Of a stretch of 64,000 bases of DNA, positions 47,697-56,183 are shown piece by piece (position 1 is the stretch's first letter; every line of letters starts with the position of its first letter). A model generated the notes under the pieces. The model was not told the origin of the DNA and searched no databases. It saw only the letters and a list, made by a program, of their open reading frames with translations. The translations under genes and the position numbers were made by a program. The stretch is from Nocardia sp. SYP-A9097 (GTDB lineage Bacteria; Actinomycetota; Actinomycetes; Mycobacteriales; Mycobacteriaceae). The stretch is taken from positions 34,901 to 98,900 of the forward strand of contig NZ_WJIC01000027.1 of assembly GCF_009649815.1 (NCBI RefSeq), given 5' to 3'.

Positions 47697-48325
47697 ATGG
47701 GCATCGACACACGCCACCCCGCCGCCGGACTCGACCTCGGCTACGCCCGAGTGTCGACGACCAAACAGAGCCTCGAACGACAACTCGCCGCGCTCGGCGA
47801 GGCGGGCATCCCCGACGAGCGGATCTTCGTCGACAAGAAGACCGGCGCCACCGTGGACCGGCCCGGCCTGACGAAACTGCTGGACTACACCCGCGCCGGC
47901 GACACCATCGTCGTCTATACCCTCGATCGGCTCGGCCGGAACCTGCGGGAGGTGCTCAACCTCGTACACGACTTGCAGGACAAGGGAATCGGAGTGCGCT
48001 CGCTGGGCGACCCGCTGCCGATCAACACTGGCGATGAAGGCCTGGGCCGCATCGCGTTTCTGCTGCTGGCGCTGTTCGCGGAGATGGAACGCACCTTCAC
48101 CGCCGAACGTGCGGCCCACGCCCGCGTCGTCGCCGAGGCCAAGGGCCGCGCATCGGCAGGCCGAACGCCCACCCCGACGATAAGATCGATTACGCCCGCC
48201 TCCTGCGTGAACAAGGTGCCAGCCTCGGCGAGATCGCGGGTAAGACCGGCATCCCAAAGACCTCTTTGCACCGGTACCTCGCCGCTACGACGGGGCCGAT
48301 CGCGGCTGAAGATCCAGGGCCGTAA
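47697..48325 (+). pseudogene. tnpR: Serine recombinase/resolvase, C-terminally frameshifted
   Basis: From the ATG at 47697 the catalytic domain is intact: GYARVSTTKQSLERQL with the active Ser, the DRLGRNLREVL segment and FAEMERTFTAERA. After AEAKG near 48150 the expected hinge and HTH (IGRPNAHPDDKIDYARLLRE, then IPKTSLHRYL) continue in the -1 frame and stop at 48325; the original frame gives an unrelated tail to 48353. The frameshifted product would lack a DNA-binding domain. A sequencing error is possible. Confidence 0.85.
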
Positions 48326-48387
48326 ACCCCTGCGGGCCGGATTTCCCTGGTAGCCAGGAAAATCCGGCATCAGTCGCAAAACATCTA

Positions 48388-48777
48388 TCAGCGCCCGGCA
48401 TCCTGAGGTCGGGTGGCCATGATGGCCTGCCAGGGTGTCGCGTCGAAGATGAGCGTGATCGCCGTGATTCGGCCGGCGTCCATGCGAAAGTGCTCGGCGG
48501 TGCGCTGGGTACCGACCGGCGAGTCGGTGTGGACGTTGTAGATCAGCACGGCGTCGGTGTCGCCGTACAACTCGCTGATCATCTCCACGCGGGTGACGAT
48601 CTTCAAGAATTCCTCCATGCCCGCGAGATGTCCTGTCGGGCTGGCGGACTCGATGAACGGGCTGCGGAAAGTGAAGCCGTCGCCGAGTTGTTCGGAGGCC
48701 GACTGGACGTCACCGCGGTAGCGGGCGTCGTGGTACGCCCGGACGGTGCGTCGTGTCGTGGAATCGGTCGTTGTCAT
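48388..48777 (-). CDS. SnoaL/NTF2-like protein (transposon cargo)
   Basis: 129 residues from an ATG at 48777. RRTVRAYHDARYRGDVQSAS, a central FLKIVTRVEMI segment, and HFRMDAGRITAITLIFDATPW follow the NTF2-like cone fold seen in small isomerases and polyketide cyclases. It lies 21 bases after the MarR gene on the same strand and is probably the gene that MarR controls. Confidence 0.75.
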   Translation of the reverse strand: MTTTDSTTRRTVRAYHDARYRGDVQSASEQLGDGFTFRSPFIESASPTGHLAGMEEFLKIVTRVEMISELYGDTDAVLIYNVHTDSPVGTQRTAEHFRMDAGRITAITLIFDATPWQAIMATRPQDAGR

Positions 48778-48798
48778 GTCATCCTCCGGGGCGTGGTG

Positions 48799-49374
48799 TT
48801 ATGAGGTCGAGCGGTCGGTGTCGCCGGTGGCGAGGTATTGCTCGATCCGGTGTTGGTTGTCCACAACCCGCAGGCACAGGTCCTGCAGTTGTGCGAGTTC
48901 GTCGGGGGTGAATCCGGCGAAGATGGCCGACATTGCCCGCTGAGTCGGTTGCCGGAACGACTCCAGCCACTCACGACCGGTCGCGGTGATCACGACCCGC
49001 ACTGAGCGGCGATCCTGTGGATCGCGAATGCGTTCGGCCAGGCGGTCGCGCTCGAGGGTGTCGACCAATCCGGTGACATTGCGCGAGGTCACCCCGCAGG
49101 CGCGCGCCAACTCTCCGACGTTCAGGTCGTGATCGGCAACGGCGAGCCGGGCCAACACATCCAGTGCCCCGGTGCTCAGTCCGCGACCGCCGGCACCTTG
49201 TGAGCGCAGCCGATCGACCGCCTGCCAGGCCGAGCGGAGTGCGGCGGCGGCCTCGAGAGGCAGGGTGTCCTCGCCCGCCGCGAACGTTCCCATCGATCCT
49301 CGGACACCGGGGTTGTAGAGCAGGCCGTCCGCGCCGCGCACCGCATCCGGGTGGGATTTATGTACCTCATTCAT
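48799..49374 (-). CDS. MarR-family transcriptional regulator (transposon cargo)
   Basis: 191 residues from an ATG at 49374. Winged-helix core: LDVLARLAVADHDLNVGELA, RACGVTSRNVTGLVDTLER, and the wing DRLAERIRDPQDRRSVRVVIT with the conserved D-R-R-S. A 60-residue N-terminal extension precedes it. A 19-bp palindrome overlaps its start codon, indicating autorepression, and the SnoaL-like gene follows in an operon. Confidence 0.9.
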   Translation of the reverse strand: MNEVHKSHPDAVRGADGLLYNPGVRGSMGTFAAGEDTLPLEAAAALRSAWQAVDRLRSQGAGGRGLSTGALDVLARLAVADHDLNVGELARACGVTSRNVTGLVDTLERDRLAERIRDPQDRRSVRVVITATGREWLESFRQPTQRAMSAIFAGFTPDELAQLQDLCLRVVDNQHRIEQYLATGDTDRSTS

Positions 49375-49384
49375 TATGAATGAG
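49366..49384. promoter_or_regulatory. MarR operator overlapping the marR start
   Basis: CTCATTCATTATGAATGAG is a perfect 19-bp palindrome (9-bp arms around one T). It covers the marR start codon, placing a bound dimer over the translation and promoter region. Confidence 0.65.
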
Positions 49385-49445
49385 TACTCTATTTCCTTGG
49401 GTGGGTTCCGGCAAGTCCTCGGACCAACGCTGGTCGTCCAATTCC

Positions 49446-52394
49446 CTAGCCTGCGAAGCGTTCTCGACCCAGGTCCAGGCGGGTGTCCATGTCGAGCCGG
49501 AATCGGCCGTAGGGGTTGATATTCGACCAGAACAACGGCGACATCGCCCGGCGTTCGTCGTCGCCGACCAGATCGTGGAACTCCGGATCCTCCAAAACCG
49601 CTTGTAGCAGCAGGGTATTGATGTGCACCATCGCCGATTGCAGCAAGTGCAGCGCCAGCATCGACACCTCCGCGTGCTCGCGGTCGGCCCCGGTGAGCTG
49701 AGAGTCCTTGCCGTAGAAGACCACCGTGTTGGCGGAGTTCCAGTTCTCCACCACCTGCAACCCGCTGTTGATCTCCCGCCGCAGTTCTTCCGACGCCAAG
49801 AAATCGCAGGCGAAGATCGTGCGCACCGCCCGTCCCAACTCTTCCAACCCCTGATAGGTGGGGTGTTTCGGGCCGCCGCGGGTGAACCGGCGCAGAATCG
49901 ATTCCGATTCGGCCGTACCCAGGCGGAGCGCGGTCGCGTATTTGACCATTTGGTCGTACTGCTGCGCGATTAGTTCCCACCGGATCGGTCTGGTCAGCAC
50001 CGGTCCCAGCTCCCCGTACACGGCGGTGTCGTCGGGCCGGTACAACCGAATGGACCCGATGTTCTTCATCCGGGGCAGCAGCTTGAATCCCAGCAGTTCG
50101 GTGAAGGCGAACCCGACCACGCTCGCGCCATGGGTATCGACGTAGTTGGTGTCGATCTCCGCGTCGGTGCAGTGCCGCAACAATCCTTCGATCATCGCCG
50201 CCACTTCCGAGCTGGAGCACGATTTGAGCTGGGAGTAGATGCACACGTTGCGGCGCTCCACGTGCCAATAGATCATCACCCCGTACCCGCCGTAGCGCTG
50301 GTGGTATTGGGTCATCAAGTTCGACTCCCACGACCCGAACTTCTTCGAATCGCTGGCGCACGAGGTGCCGGTGCCCCACCACTGCGGATCCCGTACGGCG
50401 AAAGTGGCATTCACCAGCCTCGTGGTCGCGCGGCGCAGGTTGTCGCGGGTGATGAAGTGTCGACGTACATGCCGCAACGCGGCCTCGGACTCCTCGTGTT
50501 CACCGGTGTTCACGATCGCGCGGATACCCATGTTCGTCCCGAGCGCGAACAGATCGAGCAGGAGCCGTCTTCGCAGCGTGTCGCGGTCGATCACCTCGAG
50601 CGAGGCCACCGAGGTGAACTCGGCGGTGAAGTCGGACAGGAAATCGGCATCCTTGAGCACATCGAGCAGATCGAGTGTGCCCCAACGCCTTGCGACCTCG
50701 GCCTTGATGGTTTCCAGGTGCTCCGGCTCGGGCAGCTTCTCCAGCTTCGGCACACTGATCCACTGCTCACCCCGCCGCCGCGTCAACCGGACACCACCAG
50801 TGGTGTTCTCGGCCAGACCGGTATCGAAGCGGGCCAGCGCCTGACTCATCCGCTGTTTCAACCCGCTGATGAACTCGGTCGGGTCCAGGGGCTGGCGGAT
50901 CGCGGCGTAGTGCACCTCGCGCGCGGTGTCGAAATCGCCGGGCAGGTCGTCTTCGGGGTTGCGCCACCTGTTCCCGCCGTCGATGTAGATCTCACGTCGT
51001 CGGATCGCGTCCCGCATCGCGACCAGCACACACAACTCATACGGGATGCGCTCGACGCGGCCCTTCTCATCGACCACCGCCTCCCGCCACGCTCTCGGCA
51101 CCACACCCTCGAGCGGAGCGAGCGCGTGGGTGTCGTAGAAGCGGACCTTGCCGTCGATACTCGCGTACCGCGCCAACAACTCCATCGCCACCATGACCGG
51201 CCGATAAGCGGTGTTGTTGCACCGAAAATCCAACGCCGCCAACAACGCCGGCAACATCCGCCGATAGTGATTCGAATACGAGCTGCGCAGCACAGTGCGC
51301 ACCCGCGCCTGGAACACCTGGTCGTTGGCCTTGGCCTCTTTCACCAACTCCCGCAGCGTCTTCTCCCCGACTACCGGGTAGAGGGCGTCGCGCACAATGT
51401 CGTCGGGGTGCTCGACTGCGGCTTGTGCGAGCCGGAACAGGATGTTCTCTTTGCCCCGCACCCGGCGCAGATCCTCGGTCAGCTCCTTCTGCACTCGCCG
51501 ATCCGCCCGCGTGTTCACCTTGTGCACCAGTTCGATCAGCAGATCCACCAGTGCGTCGGTGATCTCCGCTGACCGCACCCAGCACAACGTCGCCAGCAGC
51601 GTCAGCATGATCGGCTTGGGCATATCTCGCAGATCCGACGGGAACGAGCGTGCCGCACGCGCCCGCCAGGAGTCGACCAGCTTCTCACTCGCGTCGGTGA
51701 ACAAGTCCGGTGGCAGCTCGAGCGCCCGCACCGCCGCCAGCTTGTCCACTTCCCGCAGCAGAGTCTCCAAACTGACCTTGCCGGGATCGGACTTCAACTC
51801 CGCCAACAGATTCCGGCCCGATGCGAGTGGGGCCGCACCGATCGCGACCAGGTTGCTCAACCGGTCGATCGACAGTGCGCTGAGCCGTGCCACGGTGCGC
51901 TCGCAGAACCGTTTCTCGAACGTCGTGCGTGCCGACCCGATGATCCGGTCGATACGGCCCGGCGGTTCGACCCGATCGGCCCGGCACCGCACCAGCAGCG
52001 CGTGGCGCAACTGCTCCTCGCGCAACTCGACCGGGCACACTTCTGCCGCCAGCCACGACGCGAGCTTGTCCTCGTCGCTGCGCGATGATTCCCGGAAGCC
52101 GAACGCGTTCCGTACCTGTGCCCGGTGGTACTCGATCGTGCTGCCGCTCCAGCGGTACGCATCCAGTAGCGCGGGATCGACCTTCACCTGCTCGGCCATC
52201 TACGCCACCGCAGCGGCCGGTAGCTCCTGCGGCCCGGCAGGGAACCGGCCCTCGAGCTCGAAGAATTTCAGCAACAGACCGAAACCGACGCGAGTCGCCC
52301 CCGACTTGTTGCCCAGCAACCGCCAGTCCTCACCGACCAGCGTCCACGACCCGACCAAATCCTCGGTCGACCACTCCTGACGCACGACCGGCAA
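49446..52394 (-). pseudogene. tnpA: Tn3-family transposase TnpA with internal amber codon
   Basis: The frame from 52394 encodes the usual N-terminal domain (WTLVGEDWRLLGNKSGATRV, GFGLLLKFFELEGRFP), but codon 65 is TAG at 52200-52202; an ATG follows directly and the frame stays open to 49446, 917 residues more. Family members normally have a Tyr codon in this place (VxYVAEQV), so TAC to TAG is the likely change. The rest looks intact, including DTHGASVVGFAFTELLGF and WNSANTVVFYGKDSQLTG of the DDE domain. Re-initiation at the ATG would give an N-terminally shortened protein lacking part of the DNA-binding domain. Confidence 0.9.
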
Positions 52395-52424
52395 CAGTAG
52401 ACCAATCGCGCTGAGCGCGAAGCT

Positions 52425-52461
52425 ACTTTGGGGCTGGGGCCAGCTTCAGGATTCCGGGGCC
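52425..52461 (-). repeat. Right 37-bp terminal inverted repeat of the Tn3-family element
   Basis: Exact complement of 46311-46347, located 30 bases upstream of the tnpA start. Confidence 0.9.
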
Positions 52462-53786
52462 GTTTCGTGCTGGTTGATGAGGATCTGGTTGCGTGGACGG
52501 CTGGGCTCGAGGAGTTGTTCGCGCGGGTGGCGGGGCGTTTTCATCGGGCGGAGCCGCGGTTGCGGGCGCGAGCGTATGTGCGGGGCCTGCTCGCGCCGCT
52601 GGCGGGGAAAAACGGCTGGACCTTGGCAGAAGCCGCGGGTGATCAGACGCCGAATGGGATGCAGCGGCTTCTGAACAAAGCGGCGTGGGACGTCGACGGA
52701 GTCCGCGACGACGCGCGCGCGTATGCCGTCGAGCACCTGGGCGATGCGGACGGTGTGCTTGTTGTCGACGAGACCGGGTTCCTGAAGAAGGGAGTGAAAT
52801 CCGCTGGGGTGCAACGGCAATACTCGGGAACGGCGGGTCGGATCGAGAACTGTCAGCTCGGTGTGTTCTGCGCGTACTCCACCGCGAAGGGCCGCACGCT
52901 GATCGACAGGGAGCTATATCTGCCCAAGTCGTGGACCACCGATCGGGACCGCGGCCGCGACGCCGGGGTGCCCGATGAGGTCGAGTTCGCGACGAAACAG
53001 GTTCTGGCGCAACGGATGCTGGCCCGTGCCCTGGACGCTGGCGTGCCCGCCCGCTGGGTCACCGCCGACGAGGCTTACGGGGGTGATTCGAAGTTCCGGA
53101 CCTGGCTCGAACGGCGCAGGGTCGGGTATGTGGTGGCTGTACCCAGCAGCGCGCCGATCGTGTCACTGGCGGGCAGTTGGCGCGCCGACCAGGTCGTCGC
53201 CGACGCGCCAGCGGACGCGTGGAAGCGGCTCAGCTGCGGTGAAGGTGCGAAAGGCCCTCGCTTGTTCGATTGGGCCGTGGCCACGCTGCCTACCCTCAGC
53301 GAAGCTGGCCCCGGATGGCGGCGCTGGCTGCTGGCCCGGCGCTCGCTGACCCCCAACACCAAGGGCGAACTCGAAACCGCCTACTACCTCTGCGGCGCCC
53401 CGATCGGCACTCCCGATACCGACCTGATCCGGGTCGCCGGAGCCCGCTGGTCGGTCGAGGACTGCTTCCAGACCGCCAAGACCGAGGTCGGGCTCGACCA
53501 GTACCAGGTCCGCCGCTACGACGCCTGGTACCGGCACATCACCCTGGCCATGCTCGCCCACACCTACCTCGCCGTCACCGCAGCGATCTCCCCAAAAGCA
53601 TTGGCAGCGGCCTCATTCCACTCACGCTCGGCGAAATCAAGCGTCTCCTGGCACACCTGATCACCCCACTCCCGGACCCCACCCGGCTGCTTCGCTGGTC
53701 GACATGGCGACGAAGACACCAACACCAGGCAAAACAAGCCCACTACCAGCGAAGACGGGCATTACATCACGAAGTGATGCTGGAGT
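52462..53786 (+). mobile_element. IS701-family copy 1, truncated at both ends
   Basis: The transposase reading begins 6 bases after the Tn3 repeat, leaving no room for this element's own left inverted repeat and promoter. At its 3' end the second IS701-family element begins within the last codon. So copy 1 has lost its left terminus, and its right terminus is displaced or lost. Confidence 0.7.
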
Positions 53787-53791
53787 ATTAG
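52467..53791 (+). CDS. IS701-family transposase 1, requiring a -1 frameshift
   Basis: From the GTG at 52467 (TTG at 52428 lies inside the Tn3 repeat) the frame runs to 53660: FHRAEPRLRARAYVRGLLAP, VVDETGFLKKGVKSAGVQRQ, WSVEDCFQTAKTEVGLDQYQ, all typical of IS701 DDE transposases. The conserved C-terminus (LIPLTLGEIKRLLAHLITPL, then WRRRHQHQAKQAHYQRRR) lies in the -1 frame to 53791. The switch coincides with C CCA AAA at 53591-53597, a fitting slippery heptamer. Either programmed -1 frameshifting or a mutation explains this. The stop codon is supplied by the inserted element. Confidence 0.85.
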
Positions 53792-53806
53792 TACTGCAAC
53801 GACACT
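53787..53806 (+). repeat. Left inverted repeat of IS701-family element 2
   Basis: Reads ATTAGTACTGCAACGACACT; the exact complement is at 55130-55149. Its TAG also terminates the upstream transposase frame. Confidence 0.85.
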
Positions 53807-53838
53807 TGTGGTGTCTGTGCTGGTAGATCTGGTGTGTT

Positions 53839-55155
53839 GTGTTGGATCGTGTTGTGGCCGAGTTGGATTCGTTGATCAGCAGGGTGGGTTCGCGGTTCGC
53901 GCGGTCCGAGCCGAGGGCTCGGGCGCGTGATTACGTGTCGGGGCTGGTTGCGGGCTTGGAGCGTAAGAACGGGTGGACCGTTGCCGAACATGCTGGTGAG
54001 TTGGGCCCGCAGGGGATGCAGCGGTTGTTGCGGAAGGCGGACTGGGATATCGACGGGGTCCGCGACGATGTGCGTGATTACGTCGTGGAACACCTGGGTG
54101 ACCGCGAGGCGGTGATCGCTGCCGACGAGACCGGTTTCCTGAAGAAGGGCGTGAAATCGGCTGGGGTGCAACGGCAATACTCGGGCACGGCCGGGCGTAC
54201 CGAGAACTGCCAGATCGGGGTGTTTTTGGCGTATGCGTCCAAGCATGGACATGCGTTGATCGACCGGGAGTTCTATCTTCCCGAATCGTGGACCACCGAT
54301 CGGGAGCGTTGCCGCGACGGCGGCATCCCCGACGAGGTCGGGTTCGCCACCAAGCCACGGCAGGTGATCGCCATGCTCGAGCGCATGTTGGCCGCGCAGG
54401 TGCCCTTCGCGTGGTTCACCGCCGACGAAGCCTACGGCCAGGCAGGTTATCTGCGTGACTGGCTCGAGGAACGGGATGTGTTCTACGTGATGGCCACTCG
54501 CTGCGACCATCAGATCACCACCCGCGCCGACCGCACCACCCGAGCCGATGCACTGGTCGCAGAGTTCGTGGCTTCGGCGTGGCAGCGGCTTTCGGTCGGT
54601 GCCGGCGCCCACGGGCCGCGCGAATTCGACTGGGCACGCCGCCAGATCGAAGGCACCTGGGCGCGCGGGCGTGGGCACTGGCTGCTGGCGCGGCGCAGCA
54701 TCGGTAACCCGAACGAGATCGCCTACTACCTCGCCTACGGCCCACACAACGCCCGACTGGTCGATCTGGCCTTCACGGCCGGATCCAGATGGCACATCGA
54801 GGAAGCGTTCCAGCAGGCCAAAGGCGAGGCCGGCCTCGACCACTACCAGGTCCGTTCCTGGCGGGCCTGGTATGCACACATCACCCTGTCGATGCTCGCC
54901 CCAGCCTGGCTGGCTGCATCCAAAGCTGCTGCTACAAAGGGGGGATTCGCTGACAGCGATGCAGGCATGATCGCACTGACACTACCGGAGATCCGCAGGC
55001 TACTCGTCGCTTTCGTGCTCACCCACCACCATGACCCCAGCCACACCTGGGCCTGGTCGAGATGGCGACGCCGCAGCCAATACCAGGCCCGACTATCCCA
55101 CTACCGACGCCGCGGACACCCCCTCACCGAGTGTCGTTGCAGTACTAATTGCTGA
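53839..55155 (+). CDS. IS701-family transposase 2
   Basis: 438 residues from a GTG at 53839. N-terminal SRFARSEPRARARDYVSGLV, then the first Asp in IAADETGFLKKGVKS, a second in FTADEAYGQAGYL and the Glu in WHIEEAFQQAKGEAGLDHYQ: a complete DDE set. It is clearly related to transposase 1 but not identical and needs no frameshift. The reading passes through the right inverted repeat and stops six bases outside the element. Confidence 0.93.
   Translation: MLDRVVAELDSLISRVGSRFARSEPRARARDYVSGLVAGLERKNGWTVAEHAGELGPQGMQRLLRKADWDIDGVRDDVRDYVVEHLGDREAVIAADETGFLKKGVKSAGVQRQYSGTAGRTENCQIGVFLAYASKHGHALIDREFYLPESWTTDRERCRDGGIPDEVGFATKPRQVIAMLERMLAAQVPFAWFTADEAYGQAGYLRDWLEERDVFYVMATRCDHQITTRADRTTRADALVAEFVASAWQRLSVGAGAHGPREFDWARRQIEGTWARGRGHWLLARRSIGNPNEIAYYLAYGPHNARLVDLAFTAGSRWHIEEAFQQAKGEAGLDHYQVRSWRAWYAHITLSMLAPAWLAASKAAATKGGFADSDAGMIALTLPEIRRLLVAFVLTHHHDPSHTWAWSRWRRRSQYQARLSHYRRRGHPLTECRCSTNC
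55130..55149 (-). repeat. Right inverted repeat of IS701-family element 2
   Basis: Exact complement of 53787-53806; it encodes the last residues of transposase 2. Confidence 0.85.
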
Positions 55156-55212
55156 GTCGAAGGCGATGTTCGTCACGGTGAGATCTTTGCTGCGAGTCGG
55201 CGGGAGTGTTCC

Positions 55213-55357
55213 TGGTGCGCAAGTACTACGACGACGACCAGATCGCCGCCCTGGTCTACCTGGTCGCCATGATCAACGCCGCAACCGGCTGCTGGTGATC
55301 ACCGGGACCACAGGCGGCTCCTACCAGGCCGGCACATTCGACAACGTGGCGAACTGA
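55213..55357 (+). pseudogene. Carboxymuconolactone decarboxylase/AhpD-like remnant
   Basis: VRKYYDDDQIAALVYLVAMI matches the C-terminal helix of AhpD-like CMD proteins. The natural continuation (NRLLVITGTTGGSYQAGTFD) is in another frame from about 55285, and the 5' part with the CxxC motif is missing next to the insertion sequence. Confidence 0.6.
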
Positions 55358-55501
55358 CCGGCACATCAATCCCTGCCCGGCCCAGGACCGTTCTATCCCG
55401 GGCCGGGCCGTATGTGCGAGTCCGAGCAGCGCGATCAGCGGCATCGGCGAACGTTCGGCCAGTCCGTTCGAGCTGCGCACAGGTCTGTCGCGTGCACAGT
55501 G

Positions 55502-56071
55502 TCACGCTTGGACGCGAAGGCCGTCGAAGAGGAAGTCCAGCAGTGTGCGGGCTTGCTGGGTTCGGTCCGGATCTCCTTCAATGGCAAGGGCTATCGCGTT
55601 GACGAGCTTCAGTAACTGGGGTGCGGTCAGCCCGGAACGGATCTCGCCCGCGTCTTGAGCGCGCTGCAAAAGGCCGGTTGCCGCGGCGGATATTTCTTTC
55701 CGGCACCAAGATTCGGTCGATGTGCCTATGACTGCGAGCAGCGAGGCCGCGAGGCCTCGGGTGGCGCTGCCCTGTCCGACAACGGTGTCGAGCCACAACC
55801 TGAGCGCCTCGGCGGGGGCGTGTGCCGTGGCCAAGTCGCCGGCTCGGTGGACCAGTGCCTCTATGTGGTCGTGGTGGACCGCTTCCAGTAATGCCTGTCT
55901 GGTCGGGAAATGGCGGTAGAGCGTGGCATTGCCGACCCCGGCGGCACGTGCGATGTCGTCCAGCGGCACCTGCGGGCCGTGTTCGGCGACGGCATTGGTG
56001 GCGGCGGTGATGAGCAGCTCGTAATTGCGCAGCGCATCGGCACGGGCCGGTCTGCTCAGGGCTGGTGTCAT
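55502..56071 (-). CDS. TetR-family repressor
   Basis: 189 residues from an ATG at 56071. The N-terminal HTH is typical (LLITAATNAVAEHGPQVPLD, DIARAAGVGNATLYRHFPTR), followed by a ligand domain of the AcrR/SbtR-like type. It diverges from an NmrA-like gene; the 112-base gap holds two nearly identical dyads, the expected operators for both genes. Confidence 0.93.
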   Translation of the reverse strand: MTPALSRPARADALRNYELLITAATNAVAEHGPQVPLDDIARAAGVGNATLYRHFPTRQALLEAVHHDHIEALVHRAGDLATAHAPAEALRLWLDTVVGQGSATRGLAASLLAVIGTSTESWCRKEISAAATGLLQRAQDAGEIRSGLTAPQLLKLVNAIALAIEGDPDRTQQARTLLDFLFDGLRVQA

Positions 56072-56088
56072 TACACTCCGATTGCAAA

Positions 56089-56105
56089 ACGGGGATAGTC
56101 CCCGT
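56089..56105. promoter_or_regulatory. TetR operator 1
   Basis: ACGGGGATAGTCCCCGT: perfect 7-bp arms around TAG. It lies 18 bases upstream of the tetR start. Confidence 0.7.
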
Positions 56106-56123
56106 ATTGTAGCCGACGGCTAA

Positions 56124-56140
56124 ACGGGGACAATCCCCAT
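56124..56140. promoter_or_regulatory. TetR operator 2
   Basis: ACGGGGACAATCCCCAT: 5-bp arms GGGGA/TCCCC around CAA, matching operator 1 in spacing. The centres of the two sites are 35 bases apart, and this one is 44 bases before the NmrA-like start. Confidence 0.7.
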
Positions 56141-56183
56141 TTATTGCCGATACAGGCGAACAGCGCTATTCGAGGAGGATGCG

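Larger units (their letters stand above)
46311..52461. mobile_element. Tn3-family unit transposon (6.15 kb) with cargo genes
   Basis: Perfect 37-bp inverted repeats at 46311-46347 and 52425-52461 enclose an alpha/beta hydrolase, a serine resolvase with a dyad-rich region before it, a SnoaL-like gene, a MarR regulator and a Tn3-family transposase. Repeat length and the tnpA/tnpR pair are those of Tn3 elements. The left end cuts a P450 gene, the right end abuts an IS701 transposase gene. The five-base flanks (AACAG and GTTTC) differ, so no target duplication remains. The repeats do not start with the usual GGGG, and tnpA and tnpR are both damaged. Confidence 0.75.
53787..55149 (+). mobile_element. 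IS701-family element 2, complete (1.36 kb)
   Basis: Bounded by perfect 20-bp inverted repeats (ATTAGTACTGCAACGACACT at the left, its complement at 55130-55149), with one transposase gene filling the element. It sits in the 3' end of the related copy 1. I see no direct target repeat next to the 20-mers. Confidence 0.85.
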
